The notes: generated from the letters alone by a model not told the origin. A stretch of DNA of 64,000 nucleotides from a bacterium (GCA_028724545.1 JAQYCU010000039.1:78817-142816), one strand, 5' to 3'. Positions 1 to 10,154 are shown, numbered from the stretch's first letter. Made by a program: numbers and translations.

Positions 1-1517
1 TCGATGATTTCTTCGGAAAGCCCCAGTCTTCCGGAAATGGCAAATGCATTACTTTTTCCGGGTACACCGATTAACAGACGGTATGTTGGACGGAGAGTTG
101 TCACGTCAAATTCGCAGCACGCATTTTCGACATCCGGTGTCTGTAGGGCATACAGTTTCAATTCACTGTAGTGTGTTGTTGCCATAACAATTGCGTGTCT
201 TGCGTGCAGATTGGACAAAATCGAGGTGGCAAGGGCAGCACCCTCTACGGGGTCTGTACCGGCACCAAGTTCGTCAAACAGGACAAGACTGTCTGCATCA
301 GCTTTTTCCAAAATAGAAACCGTATTGACCATATGCGAAGAAAAGGTACTCAGGTTCTGCTCGATGCTTTGCTCATCTCCGATATCGGCATATACTTCTT
401 TGAAAATGCGAAGAGAGGAGCCGTCAAATGCAGGAATGTGCAATCCGGCCTGTCCCATCAGGGTAAACAGTCCGACTGTTTTTAAGGAAACGGTTTTACC
501 ACCGGTATTTGGACCAGTTACTACAAGCAGGGAAAAATCCTTGCCCAGATGCAGGTCAATCGGAACTACTTTGTCAGATGGAATCAGAGGATGACGGCCT
601 TTCTTAATCTGAATATAGCCTTCCTTTGGAAATTTTGGCTCGGTTCCTTTCATCTCACGGGAAAGCGATGCTTTCGCAAAGATAAAATCCAGTTTTGACA
701 AGGTATAGAAGTCCTGCTCGATAAAAAAGGTCTGTTCGGCTGTCTGGTTACTTAAATCAGCAAGAATCTTTTCGATTTCTTCCTGCTCCTTTAATTCCAG
801 TTCGCGAATTTCATTGTTTAACTTTACAACACTGGCAGGCTCTATAAAGAGAGTAGAGCCGGTGGCAGACTGGTCATGCAGCATACCGTGGAAAGAAGAA
901 CGGTACTCTGCTTTTACCGGCAGGCAATATCGTCCGTTTCGCATCGTTATGATGCTGTCCTGCAGCATATTTCTGGCAGAACTGCTTAAAATCTGGTTTA
1001 ACTGTTCGTGAATACGGTCATTGGCATGCTTTAAACTTTGCCGGATTTTGGAAAGTCCTGCGCTGGCACTGTCTGCAATTTCGTCTTCGGCAAGAATGCA
1101 ACGACGTATCTCATTCATCAAAGGCGAAAGTGGTTCAATCTGCTGATAATAGTCATTTAGGGAATCACCGGTAGATTCTTCTTCGTTTAAATTTTTCCGG
1201 AAATATGCTTTTACGCTGCCGGCAACATTGAGCAGATTAGAAACCGTAAGGAGTTCCCTACTGCTTAAAACGGCACCCAGTTCCAGCCTTTTCAGGCTTT
1301 CCCGGATATCGGACACGCCCTGGAAGGAAATGCTTCCCTGTGTCAGAATGTGCGTTAAGGCATCGGAAGTTTCACGCTGCTCTTTTGCAATGATGCCAGA
1401 ATCTGTGTAGGGAAGTAATTCTTTACAGTATTTTTTGCCTAATGCAGAACCGGCATGGTTTGCTAACATTTCTATTATTTTATCATACTCAAGTGTATGG
1501 AAAACTTTCTGGTTCAT
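1..1517 (-). CDS. mutS2: MutS2 family ATPase/endonuclease (5' part, cut by window edge)
   Basis: About 505 codons are visible, reading MNQKVFHTLEYDKI at the N-terminus; the C-terminal end, where the Smr nuclease domain of MutS2 normally lies, is outside the window. A MutS-type Walker A, GPNTGGKT, sits at residues 335-342, followed by a Walker B region with FDELGAGTDP and the STFSSHM and TTHYSELK segments typical of MutS ATPases. There is no mismatch-recognition domain before the core, and the N-terminal part is the helical clamp/lever, so this is MutS2 rather than MutS. In the family, MutS2 binds branched DNA or collided ribosomes (suppression of recombination or ribosome rescue). The start at 1517 has only an AAGGA 12 nt upstream, so the exact start is a little uncertain. 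Confidence 0.93.
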   Translation of the reverse strand, partial: MNQKVFHTLEYDKIIEMLANHAGSALGKKYCKELLPYTDSGIIAKEQRETSDALTHILTQGSISFQGVSDIRESLKRLELGAVLSSRELLTVSNLLNVAGSVKAYFRKNLNEEESTGDSLNDYYQQIEPLSPLMNEIRRCILAEDEIADSASAGLSKIRQSLKHANDRIHEQLNQILSSSARNMLQDSIITMRNGRYCLPVKAEYRSSFHGMLHDQSATGSTLFIEPASVVKLNNEIRELELKEQEEIEKILADLSNQTAEQTFFIEQDFYTLSKLDFIFAKASLSREMKGTEPKFPKEGYIQIKKGRHPLIPSDKVVPIDLHLGKDFSLLVVTGPNTGGKTVSLKTVGLFTLMGQAGLHIPAFDGSSLRIFKEVYADIGDEQSIEQNLSTFSSHMVNTVSILEKADADSLVLFDELGAGTDPVEGAALATSILSNLHARHAIVMATTHYSELKLYALQTPDVENACCEFDVTTLRPTYRLLIGVPGKSNAFAISGRLGLSEEII

Positions 1518-1868
1518 AATATGACAGAATCCTTTCAGTTGATATTATATAATAATTATTTTCTGTAATTTGCTGATTTTGAAAACTGCGTCACAGGATA
1601 CAATTTTCTCAGAATATATAATACACCAAGACAGAGGGAAATAGCAAGTTATGATGAAGTGCAAATAGCAAGTTATAGCAAAGGAATTGTTTTGCGAATA
1701 GGACAGAGAATGTTTTTTGGCGACAGGGAAACGGGTTCAAATTTACAAGTTATTCATAATCTATTCATAAGTTTATGATATGATTAATACACTATGCTGA
1801 AGACTTGCGACATAATTTAAAAACAAATAAAAATACTCATGAGAAGGAAATGTGATTGAGGTAATAAT
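1518..1868. other. Divergent intergenic region, mutS2 / HtrA-like gene
   Basis: 351 bases without a convincing gene. It must hold the promoters of both flanking genes. A short direct repeat, AATAGCAAGTTAT, occurs twice around 1643 and 1667. Around 1755-1790 there are repeated ATTCATAA words and a small palindrome CATAAGTTTATG next to a TATGAT box, which could be the promoter of the plus-strand gene. No RNA gene or terminator was recognised. Confidence 0.4.
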
Positions 1869-3137
1869 ATGTTAAACAGGAAGAAGCAACAGGAAAACGA
1901 TTTTCAACAGGAAAAAAAATACCAGTTTATACGGGAACAGATTCGTCCCCAGCGCAGGAAACAGGCACGCAACCTGCTTTGCTGGATTTTGGCGACGATT
2001 GGACTGGCATGTCTGGCCGGTGGCATTACAAGTGTTGTGATAACCGGAATGCAAAAAGGCAGTCAGGAAAAAAGCGCCAGTCAGGCAACTCTTTTGCCAG
2101 AGCAGTCTGCAGAGCCTGATGCCACAAATGCACCGGAATCCTCTGAAAAAGATGTTTCCAATAAGTCTTGGATGACACTGAAAAAATGGAACCGGTTATC
2201 AGAGGAACTTTCGGCTGTCGGTACAAATGCAGGTGGCTGCGTGGTTGGTGTCAGTGGCAAAGAAAATGCGAAGGACTGGTTTGAAAATAAAGACAATGGA
2301 AAAACAGTAACATATGGAATGATTATAAAAGAGAATGGCACAAGTTTTGATATTCTGACATCTTATGATGTTTTAAACGGCCAGTCAGAAGTAAATGTCA
2401 TTTTGGAAAATGATGTCCGGACAAATGCCGAGATTTTAGGCAGCGATGCCCAGCTTAATCTGGCTGTCATCCGTATTGCAAAGGCGGGTATCAATCAGGA
2501 TACGCTGTCAAAGATGACGGCAGCGAAAATGGGGAACGGCTTGAACTTAAAGAAAGGCACGAATGTGGTGGCAGTCGGCTGCCCGAATGGTGTGCTGCAC
2601 TCTGTCGTAACAGGAACGATTACCAACGATACGGTTTCTGCATCGGTTACGGACGGAGAAGTAGAAATGTTTATAACAGATATGCCATATGCAAATGCAG
2701 GAAACGGTGTAGTTCTGGATTTGAATGAAAAAGTTGTCGGCATTATTACAACGGAGTTTAAGGAAACAACGGGAACAGCAGGGCTTTCCTTTATCAATAT
2801 TTCCAGTGTCCGTGAGATAATCGAACGCCTGCAGAAAAAAGAAACGATTCCTTATCTTGGCTGCGAAGGGCAGACGGTGAGTGTTGCTATGGCAAATTCA
2901 CATAATGTTGTTGCAGGAGCTTATATAACAGATGTGTATTCTGACTCACCTGCTTATAAAGGCGGCATGCGCGTGGCAGATGTGATAACACATATTGATG
3001 GGCAGGAAATTACGGCAATGTCTGATATTCATCAGATATTGTTAAAGCACGAAAAGGGCGACACCATACGGTGTACCATTTCGCGCAAATCCGGTAAAAA
3101 TAAAGTAAGTAAAGTTTTAAGAGTGAAACTGGGATAG
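1869..3137 (+). CDS. HtrA/DegP-like S1C protein with PDZ domain, catalytic triad lost
   Basis: 422 aa: a basic cytoplasmic N-terminus, one membrane anchor at about residues 35-60, a Ser/Glu-rich linker, a trypsin-like beta-barrel and a C-terminal PDZ domain (about 325-420, with the GGMRVADVITHIDGQEI core). The fold matches HtrA: the TNxHV strand is TSYDV (D167 where His belongs), the DLAV strand is NLAV (N197 for Asp), and the GNSGGP loop is ANAGNG (A277 for Ser). All three catalytic residues are therefore replaced, so this is predicted to be a non-proteolytic, membrane-anchored sensor or scaffold. The ATG at 1869 is preceded by a GAGGT stretch. The gene is monocistronic and its 3' end overlaps the convergent aminotransferase gene by 21 bp. 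Confidence 0.88.
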   Translation: MLNRKKQQENDFQQEKKYQFIREQIRPQRRKQARNLLCWILATIGLACLAGGITSVVITGMQKGSQEKSASQATLLPEQSAEPDATNAPESSEKDVSNKSWMTLKKWNRLSEELSAVGTNAGGCVVGVSGKENAKDWFENKDNGKTVTYGMIIKENGTSFDILTSYDVLNGQSEVNVILENDVRTNAEILGSDAQLNLAVIRIAKAGINQDTLSKMTAAKMGNGLNLKKGTNVVAVGCPNGVLHSVVTGTITNDTVSASVTDGEVEMFITDMPYANAGNGVVLDLNEKVVGIITTEFKETTGTAGLSFINISSVREIIERLQKKETIPYLGCEGQTVSVAMANSHNVVAGAYITDVYSDSPAYKGGMRVADVITHIDGQEITAMSDIHQILLKHEKGDTIRCTISRKSGKNKVSKVLRVKLG

Positions 3138-4217
3138 AAGAACAGAGAGCAACGCATCGTTGTTCTCTTTTTTCATAAAACAGAAACGGATAAAGTGGTT
3201 GTCCAAAAAAGTAAAAGAAGAACAATCCCGAATCATCAGTCCTTTCTGGATAGCTGCTTCAAATAAACGCTCACTCGTCACATTTTCTTTCAGACTGCGA
3301 AGCAGGATAAAGTTAGCGTGAGGCTGATAATATTTGAAACTATCTTTGTGCTTATCGAGGAGATTGCAGATTCTTTTGCGTTCAGAAAAAATCAGCTCTG
3401 TTGTCTGACGGATATATTTGTCATCCCGGAACATAATTTCACCGGCGACAGAAGCAAGGGAATTAATGGTCCAGGGATTTTTGAAAGCATTCATCTTTTC
3501 TACAAATGACCGGTTCCCACAGATGGCATATCCCAGGCGCAGACCTGGTGCAGCAAAAAATTTAGAAATGCCACGCAGTACCATCAGATTGTCATAACAT
3601 CTGGTCAGGGGAACAGACGTGACAGAGTCATATTCTTCTGAAAATTCCACATACGTTTCATCTACCATTACAAAAATATTCTGTTTTTTGCAATGCTCTA
3701 AAATGGTACGCATTTTGTCCTGATGAATCTGCGTAGAGGTCGGGTTGTTGGGGTTACACAGCACCAGCAAATCAAAATCAGGTGTCAGTGCCTGGCATAA
3801 CCTGGATTCATTCAGAAGAAAATCATCTGTTTCTTCCAGTGCAAAATAATGTATCTGGCCACCACTGAGAGAAATTTCGTGCTCATATTCAGAATAAGTA
3901 GGCCCGAGAATGCAGGCTTTTTTTGGATGAATAAACTGGATAGCCAGTGAAATCAGTTCAGTAGAACCGTTACCCACCAGAATGTCTGCAGCATCCGTGT
4001 CAATATATTCGGCGATTGCCTTGCGCAGGGAAGTATATTCCCTGTCAGGATAAGAGGTGATGGCATCAATATGGGATGCCAGTTCGTTTTTTAGTTTATA
4101 TGAAATTCCCAAAGGATTTACATTGGCAGAAAAACTAATGATATCCTCTTTTTTTATGCCATAAACCTGTTCTATTTTTTCTAAATCGCTTCCGTGAAAA
4201 TGTTCTTTTTGCTCCAT
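3117..4217 (-). CDS. PLP-dependent aminotransferase, CobD/HisC-like
   Basis: 366 aa fold-type I class I/II aminotransferase. The N-terminus (FHGSDLEK, then SFSANVNPLG) resembles L-threonine-O-3-phosphate decarboxylase (CobD); the rest also resembles histidinol-phosphate aminotransferase. The substrate-binding NPNNPT, VDETYVEF and PLP-lysine segment SKFFAAPGLRLGY are all present. No cobalamin or histidine genes are nearby, so the substrate cannot be assigned. I chose the ATG at 4217 because it has GAGG nine bases upstream and the homologous sequence begins there; an in-frame ATG at 4307 has no ribosome site. The gene converges on the HtrA-like gene with 21 bp of overlap. Confidence 0.82.
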   Translation of the reverse strand: MEQKEHFHGSDLEKIEQVYGIKKEDIISFSANVNPLGISYKLKNELASHIDAITSYPDREYTSLRKAIAEYIDTDAADILVGNGSTELISLAIQFIHPKKACILGPTYSEYEHEISLSGGQIHYFALEETDDFLLNESRLCQALTPDFDLLVLCNPNNPTSTQIHQDKMRTILEHCKKQNIFVMVDETYVEFSEEYDSVTSVPLTRCYDNLMVLRGISKFFAAPGLRLGYAICGNRSFVEKMNAFKNPWTINSLASVAGEIMFRDDKYIRQTTELIFSERKRICNLLDKHKDSFKYYQPHANFILLRSLKENVTSERLFEAAIQKGLMIRDCSSFTFLDNHFIRFCFMKKENNDALLSVLLSQFHS

Positions 4218-4333
4218 TGTTCCTAACCTCGGTTTCTTACTAATGATGTTTTTGCTGTATTGCATTATAGCACTACAGACTCTTTTAGACAATAATTCCC
4301 TACCCATTTTGGGCTGAAAGGGGGTTTTTTGGG

Positions 4334-4363
4334 TTGAAAGGGAGATAGAAAAAGTGATATACT
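4334..4363 (+). promoter_or_regulatory. Promoter of the four-gene DUF5717/5716-like operon
   Basis: TTGAAA at 4334-4339 and TATACT at 4358-4363 with an 18-base spacer, about 75 bases before the first start codon. It follows two near-identical copies of a GGGYTGAAAGGG word (4313-4342). Sigma-A type by eye; not tested. Confidence 0.55.
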
Positions 4364-4436
4364 AATAGATAAGTATACTCAGCAGATTATGACGAAAATT
4401 GTCCGTTAGGAGAAGGCTGGAGTGTGGAGGCTGTTT

Positions 4437-7400
4437 ATGAGAGAAAAAATCAATCAGACTGCAAAAGGGGTATTCCATTATCAGGTTTCACCTTTGCAGG
4501 TTACAGAAAAAGAAATACAAATCGAAGTGAATGCAGGAGAGCAAAAAGAACATATATTTACTGTTACGAATGAACTTGGTCGTCCAATGCGTGGGACGGT
4601 TACATCAGACTGCCATTTTCTGGAATTTCCAAGCAGTATTTTTCAGGGAGTCACAAACGAGATTACCTGTATTTTTCATGCTGAAACGCTGACTCCGGGA
4701 GAAACAGTAAAAGGAACAATCTGTATTGTTTCAGACTGTGGAACGAAAAAAATACCATTCACAGGAAATACGGGAGTGCCTTCATGCGAAGTTTCCACGG
4801 GAAAAATAAAAGATTTATTCCATTTTACCAATCTGGCAAAAGAAAATGCAGATGAAGCATCATCACTTTTTAGAAATCCACATTTCGAGGAAGTTTTCCT
4901 ATATCGTGACAATGCCAATATCGCTCTTTACCGCGGGCTGTCAAAGGGAACGAGTAAAGGAATGGCAATGGAAGAATTTTTGATTGCGATTCATAAGAAA
5001 CTGCCTATTCAGTTAAGTGTGAACAAAACAAATTTCCGGTATGAAGAATGTGAGCATAGTTTTACGGACCATTTTGTGCTGACAAAAGATAATTGGGGAT
5101 TTGACGAATATCATATTAAGTCGGACAGCAGTTTCGTTGTTCCGGAACATAAGATTATCTGGTCAGATGATTTTACGGGCAATAAATATTCGATGGCTTT
5201 TCTGGTAGACGCCGATAAAATGATGCCCGGGAAAAATTATGCACGGATTACGGTTTCCACTGTCCGTCAGAAAATCGAGATTATCATAGAAGCCACCAAA
5301 GCAGGAACAGACCATAAAATGATGGTGCAACGGCATCAGAAACAGCAGCAGACGTATCAGCTGATGCATCTGTATCTGGAGTTTTGTATGGGACATATTT
5401 CCAATGAAGAGTATCTGAATGAAGTTGGAAATATTGTGATGACGATAGAAAAAGAAGGTGTGTCACTTGTAAACCAGTTATTCCGTGTGCATCTTGGCAT
5501 TATGGAACATCAGGATACAGTAGTCAAAAGTGGTCTTGCCTTTCTGGAAACACAGACAGAAAAATTAAAGGAAAAAGATGGCGTACTCTATTGTGCTTAT
5601 CAGTATCTGCGTGGATTGTGGGCAGAAGCGGATGAAGTGGTAGAAGAGTGCGTCAAAGAGATAGCGTCTTATTACCAGAAGGATTCCAAAAACTGGAAAC
5701 TTCTGTGGTTTTTGCTGTATCTGGCACCTGAGTACCAGTCGGAGCATCGGAAATACGAAGCCGTGGTAAACGTACTGGATGATGCGTGCAACAGTCCGAT
5801 TATGTTTTTGGAAATATGCAGCATACTGAACGAAAACCCGGATTTGCTGATGGATGTCAGCAGGGGCGTATGCAGGGCTATACACTGGGGCAGCAGACAG
5901 AAATATGTCAGCAGGACAGTCGCGCTGCGTTATTGCTATCTGGCAGGCCGTTTAAAGAATTTTTCAAAAGTCGTGCTGGAAGATTTGTGTCGGTTTTACG
6001 AGCAGTATCAGGAAGAAGAGATTCTGGCAGCTGTCTGCAAAATGCTGATGAAGGGACAGATAATCAGTAAGGAAGCATTTTACTGGTACCAGCTGGGTGT
6101 GGAGCATAATTTAAAACTGACCGATTTATACGAATATTATATGTATTCAATTGATGAAAATCAGGAGATGAAACTGCAGGACAGCACATTGCTTTATTTT
6201 CTGTATGACAATCATCTGAGCGTTACCAAAAAGGCGATGCTGTATGCCTATATCGTGAAAAACAAAAATGAGATGCAGGAAACATATGATTCTTACAAAA
6301 CGATTATGGAAGAATTTACCCTGCATCAGTTAGAGGCCGGCAGAATCAACAACAGTTTTGCTGTATTATATGAAGAGTTTATCCGGGAAGAGTGTATCAA
6401 TGAGCAGATTGCCAGACAATTGCCAAATGTTATGTTCTGTTATGAAATTCTTTGCGAGAATCCGGATATTGTGGGAGTATATGTAACCCATCGTGAACTG
6501 GAAGGGGAAGAATTTGTACCATTTATCAATGGAAGGGCAGTCGTACATATTTTTACGGAAAATTACCGGATTTTCCTGGCTGACCAGATGGACAACCGTT
6601 ATACACAAAGTGTTGCCTATACATCCAACAAGATGCTGCATTTAGATTATCTGGCACAGAGCTGTCTGGAAAAAAATGCAGATGATTACCGTCTGCTTCT
6701 GTATCTGCAGGATAAGGCAGAACGCATTAACCGGACGGGAAAAGATGTAATGGATATCAGGCGGCGTGTATTAACGATTCCAAATCTGAGCAGTTATCAT
6801 TACCGTAAGGGATTTTGTACGCTGGTCAAATATTACTATGACAATTTTGAGGGAGAACTGCTGGATGAAACCCTTGCCAATCTCGACTGGAATGTTGTCA
6901 ATCCGGCTGACAGGACACTGTTTGTCGAATATTGTGCCGTGCGCCGGTTCTTTGATAAGGCGATGGAAGGGATTGAAAAATATGGTTACAGCAGGATAGA
7001 CGGAAAACGCTTGCTGAAAATATCATCGGATGCCTTTGCACAGAATATGGAAACAGAAAATTCAAGTCTTGTGAAACTGGCATGGTTTATTTTTGGGACA
7101 GGTCATTTTGATGAAAATATGATGCAGTACTTGTGCCGATATTATGTTGGCCCGATTAACGAGATGATGCAGATATGGCGTTATGCGCAGGGATTTTCGA
7201 TTCCGGTAAACCGTTTTTCGGAAAGAATACTGGCACAGATTATATTTACGGAAGAGATGTCACCGGATGCCTATGAAGTATTTTATGAATATTATGATTC
7301 CGGCAGGGACAAATTGCTGATTATGGCATTTCTGAAGTTTATTGCTTATAAATATCTGGTGCATAGCTGGATGCTTCCGGACAAGATGTTTTCTTATTTT

Positions 7401-7988
7401 TACCGGGAGGTGCAGTTACAGGAAAATCAGTTCTGCCTGATTGCTGTTTTAAGATATTTGAGCAGAAAATCAGAACTGAGTGCCGAAGAAAAAACTTTTG
7501 CTGAATATAATATCAGCCGGCTGTATGAGAAAAAAATGGTATTTCCATTTTACAGTGATTTCTACGGAAAGATTACATTGCCGATTCATATTATGGATGA
7601 ATATTATGTGGAACATATTGCCAATCCGGAGTGTGAAGTAAAAATCCATTATCTGATTTCGTCAGGATATGAAACGGGAGAATATGTCACAGAAACGATG
7701 CGTGACGTTTTTTGTGGCATCCGTGTGAAAGAGTTTGTACTGTTTCAGGATGAAATCCTGCAGTACTATATTTCGGAACTGCGTCCGGAAGGCGAAGTGA
7801 TTGTAAAGAGTGCCAGCGTAAGTTTTGATGAAACAATGGATTATGAAAGAACCAGCAGCCGTTATCATATGCTGAACCTTATGATGATAGCGCAGGAAAT
7901 GAAAGAAGAAGGCACATTGATTGACATGATGAAAGAATATGCGCAGCTAAAGGAAAGTGTGAATATGCTGTTTCGTCCATTGGATTAA
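4437..7988 (+). CDS. Giant Ig-like plus helical-repeat protein (DUF5717-like)
   Basis: 1183 aa, no signal peptide or membrane segment seen. Residues about 15-110 look like an immunoglobulin-type beta domain (EIQIEVNAGEQKEHIFTVTN, later ITCIFHAETLTPGE), a second beta-rich region follows to about 290, and from there to about residue 950 the protein is alpha-helical with repeated aromatic/leucine patterns like a TPR or HEAT solenoid; the last 200 residues are again beta-rich. I recall this architecture as DUF5717 of Lachnospiraceae, function unknown; this is memory, not a search. First gene of a four-gene operon. Start at ATG 4437 is set by GGAGG at 4426-4430 with a 6-base spacer; an upstream GTG at 4422 has no good site. 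Confidence 0.8.
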   Translation: MREKINQTAKGVFHYQVSPLQVTEKEIQIEVNAGEQKEHIFTVTNELGRPMRGTVTSDCHFLEFPSSIFQGVTNEITCIFHAETLTPGETVKGTICIVSDCGTKKIPFTGNTGVPSCEVSTGKIKDLFHFTNLAKENADEASSLFRNPHFEEVFLYRDNANIALYRGLSKGTSKGMAMEEFLIAIHKKLPIQLSVNKTNFRYEECEHSFTDHFVLTKDNWGFDEYHIKSDSSFVVPEHKIIWSDDFTGNKYSMAFLVDADKMMPGKNYARITVSTVRQKIEIIIEATKAGTDHKMMVQRHQKQQQTYQLMHLYLEFCMGHISNEEYLNEVGNIVMTIEKEGVSLVNQLFRVHLGIMEHQDTVVKSGLAFLETQTEKLKEKDGVLYCAYQYLRGLWAEADEVVEECVKEIASYYQKDSKNWKLLWFLLYLAPEYQSEHRKYEAVVNVLDDACNSPIMFLEICSILNENPDLLMDVSRGVCRAIHWGSRQKYVSRTVALRYCYLAGRLKNFSKVVLEDLCRFYEQYQEEEILAAVCKMLMKGQIISKEAFYWYQLGVEHNLKLTDLYEYYMYSIDENQEMKLQDSTLLYFLYDNHLSVTKKAMLYAYIVKNKNEMQETYDSYKTIMEEFTLHQLEAGRINNSFAVLYEEFIREECINEQIARQLPNVMFCYEILCENPDIVGVYVTHRELEGEEFVPFINGRAVVHIFTENYRIFLADQMDNRYTQSVAYTSNKMLHLDYLAQSCLEKNADDYRLLLYLQDKAERINRTGKDVMDIRRRVLTIPNLSSYHYRKGFCTLVKYYYDNFEGELLDETLANLDWNVVNPADRTLFVEYCAVRRFFDKAMEGIEKYGYSRIDGKRLLKISSDAFAQNMETENSSLVKLAWFIFGTGHFDENMMQYLCRYYVGPINEMMQIWRYAQGFSIPVNRFSERILAQIIFTEEMSPDAYEVFYEYYDSGRDKLLIMAFLKFIAYKYLVHSWMLPDKMFSYFYREVQLQENQFCLIAVLRYLSRKSELSAEEKTFAEYNISRLYEKKMVFPFYSDFYGKITLPIHIMDEYYVEHIANPECEVKIHYLISSGYETGEYVTETMRDVFCGIRVKEFVLFQDEILQYYISELRPEGEVIVKSASVSFDETMDYERTSSRYHMLNLMMIAQEMKEEGTLIDMMKEYAQLKESVNMLFRPLD

Positions 7989-8023
7989 CCGGACAAAAAA
8001 GCAAGACAAGGGAGGCAGGAGAC

Positions 8024-9307
8024 TTGGAAACAGGAAGAAATTTATTGGTTGGAATCGATTTGGGAAGCCGTATTACGCAAATCAATTATTTTGATTTTAC
8101 GTCTTATGAGCCAATAGCAGCAGGAAGAAATTGTGCTGGAGAAAGAATATATGAGATACCAACTTCGTTGCTGTTTGAGCCTGCTTCGGGGGAATGGTTC
8201 TGGGGGGATGAGGAACATCCTAAAAAGGACAACCTGGTTTGTTTTTCGGATTTTCTGGAAGATGTCAGCAGAGAGGAATATTTGGAAGGCAGCAACTATC
8301 GCATTGCAACATATGAAATTTTGAAGCGTTTTCTGGTAAAAGTGCTTAGTATTTTAAAAGAGTATGAGCCGGCGCAGAAGATACGGAAACTTGTCATTAC
8401 CGTAGAAAAAAAAGAAAAACGGCTGACGGAGTATTTATTGCAGATAGGCGAGGAACTGGGAATCCCCAAGGGGGGCGTTGTCGTTTGCAATCACAGACAG
8501 AGTTATATGTATTATGCCATCAGCCAGCCGAAAGAATTGTGGCTGAATAATGTCGGTATGTTTGAACTGGAAGGCGACAGGCTTACGTATTCCCAGATAA
8601 ATATAGACAGAAAGACAGAGCCGTATATCATTGGCGTGACGCAAAAGGATTTGTCGGATGACATAGAATGGCAGAAACTGGCAGAAGAAAATGAAGAACA
8701 GATTGCCTATGCGTTTTTAAATGCTGCCAACACCGTGTTGTACAAACAGCTGGTAACAACAATTTACATTACGGGAAGTGGTTTTGAGGCACCGTGGGCA
8801 AATGAAGCACTGCAGAAACTGTGTGCCGGAAGAAGGGTGTTCCGTGGGCAGAATCTTTTTACAAAAGGTGCCTGTTATGCAGCAAGAGAGTTGTCAGGAG
8901 AAGGAAAACTGGACTATTGCCTGTTTCTGGATGAAGAAATGATAGCAAGTAATGTATCGATTCGCCTGTATCATGATGCTGCGATGCAGGATGTACTGTT
9001 AGCCAAAGCAGGAACCCTGTGGGCAGATGTGGATTGCAGCGTGGATGTGATTCCGGATGATGAAGACGAGATACAGATTATTATACAGGATGTACTGAAG
9101 CATGAAACGAGGGCGCATATGCTGTCGTTAAGTGGTTTTGCCGGGCGGAAAAACAAAATGACACGTTTTACCATCCGGCTGCGGTTTGCTGACAGAAATA
9201 CCTGCATTGTTACATTAAAAGACAATGGATTTGGCGAATTTTGTCCGTCCAGTAACCGTGTGTGGGAACGTTATATCAAGTTGGAGGGAAGTACATGGGA
9301 AAACTGA
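8024..9307 (+). CDS. Hsp70/actin-fold ATPase-like protein (DUF5716-like)
   Basis: 427 aa. The N-terminus LLVGIDLGSRITQINYF is a phosphate-1 loop of the actin/Hsp70 superfamily, the region VVVCNHRQSYMYYAIS sits where Hsp70 has its EPxAAxxxY segment, and IYITGSGF followed by FTKGACYAA matches the adenosine-binding GGS and xxxGAA parts. The phosphate-2 loop is weak (NNVGMFELEGDRL in place of DxGGGT), so nucleotide hydrolysis may be impaired or unusual. The last 100 residues form a separate beta-rich tail. Probably partner of the giant protein upstream (35 bases apart) and of the TPR protein downstream (13-bp overlap). It begins with TTG at 8024, with GGAGG at 8011-8015 eight bases upstream. Confidence 0.78.
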   Translation: METGRNLLVGIDLGSRITQINYFDFTSYEPIAAGRNCAGERIYEIPTSLLFEPASGEWFWGDEEHPKKDNLVCFSDFLEDVSREEYLEGSNYRIATYEILKRFLVKVLSILKEYEPAQKIRKLVITVEKKEKRLTEYLLQIGEELGIPKGGVVVCNHRQSYMYYAISQPKELWLNNVGMFELEGDRLTYSQINIDRKTEPYIIGVTQKDLSDDIEWQKLAEENEEQIAYAFLNAANTVLYKQLVTTIYITGSGFEAPWANEALQKLCAGRRVFRGQNLFTKGACYAARELSGEGKLDYCLFLDEEMIASNVSIRLYHDAAMQDVLLAKAGTLWADVDCSVDVIPDDEDEIQIIIQDVLKHETRAHMLSLSGFAGRKNKMTRFTIRLRFADRNTCIVTLKDNGFGEFCPSSNRVWERYIKLEGSTWEN

Positions 9308-10134
9308 TTCAATGTGCCGGCTGCATTGCAAAAGAGCCGTATCATTTTAGACTGACCAAGACGAATGTTTATTCAATAGAAGAAGTCTGCTACTATATCC
9401 GTCACAATATTTATATGATGCAGGAAGAGATTTTTGATAAGGAATTTGTGCTTTGGCTGCGCAATGAACTTCATATGGACAAAACGGCAGAAAAACTGGA
9501 ACGTCTGATTCAGGAGCAGCACGATATCCGCGATATTGTAGTAACGATTTGCTGCAGCTGCGATTATTACGGGGAAGAAGAAATCAATGAACTGATTCGT
9601 ATTATGGAGGAAATTGACAGGCTGCCAATGTATGCCCGGAGAAAGAAAAAAGGGGACCATTATCTTGCCTGCAAGTCTTATGAAAAGGCAATCGAAGAAT
9701 ATGAAAAAATTCTGGAAAGTGATGAAATATTGCAGGCAGAGCCGGAAGTATATGGCAATGTTTTTCATAATATGGCTGTTGCCTATGTGCAGATTGGAGA
9801 ATTTCATAAGGCATCAGAACTTTTCCTGCAAGCCTATGAAAAGAATAACAGTGACGAATCGCTGGCGCAATGTATTTTTGCCCTCAGACTCAGCAAGGAT
9901 GTGGAAGGATTCAAAAAACTGGCAAATGAATTGAAGATTTCCCAGGAAAAACAAAGTGCATGGGAACAGCAATACCAGAGGGCGATGGAAAAAAGTGCTT
10001 CCCAGAAGGAAGTGTTGCAGATAGAAAAATTAAGAAATTTGTTAAAACACGGAAATGTAGAAGAATATTATGACAAAGTGCACCGGTTTATTGCCGGCTG
10101 GAAAGAAGATTACCGGAAACAGATTAGTGTATAG
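9295..10134 (+). CDS. TPR-containing protein of the DUF5717/5716-like operon
   Basis: 279 aa, soluble. The N-terminal third contains several cysteines (CAGCIAK at 6-12, ICCSCDYYG near 85-93) and helices; residues about 115-200 hold two or three TPR-like helical hairpins (KGDHYLACKSYEKAIEEYEKI and VFHNMAVAYVQIGEFHKASE), a fold used for protein-protein contact. The C-terminus is helical and charged. ATG at 9295 is chosen because GGAGG (9283-9287) lies seven bases before it; that start overlaps the upstream gene by 13 bp, implying translational coupling. Function unknown; context makes it an adaptor for the ATPase-like protein or the giant protein. Confidence 0.75.
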   Translation: MGKLIQCAGCIAKEPYHFRLTKTNVYSIEEVCYYIRHNIYMMQEEIFDKEFVLWLRNELHMDKTAEKLERLIQEQHDIRDIVVTICCSCDYYGEEEINELIRIMEEIDRLPMYARRKKKGDHYLACKSYEKAIEEYEKILESDEILQAEPEVYGNVFHNMAVAYVQIGEFHKASELFLQAYEKNNSDESLAQCIFALRLSKDVEGFKKLANELKISQEKQSAWEQQYQRAMEKSASQKEVLQIEKLRNLLKHGNVEEYYDKVHRFIAGWKEDYRKQISV

Positions 10135-10154
10135 ATTGGTTCGGAGGATAGCAT

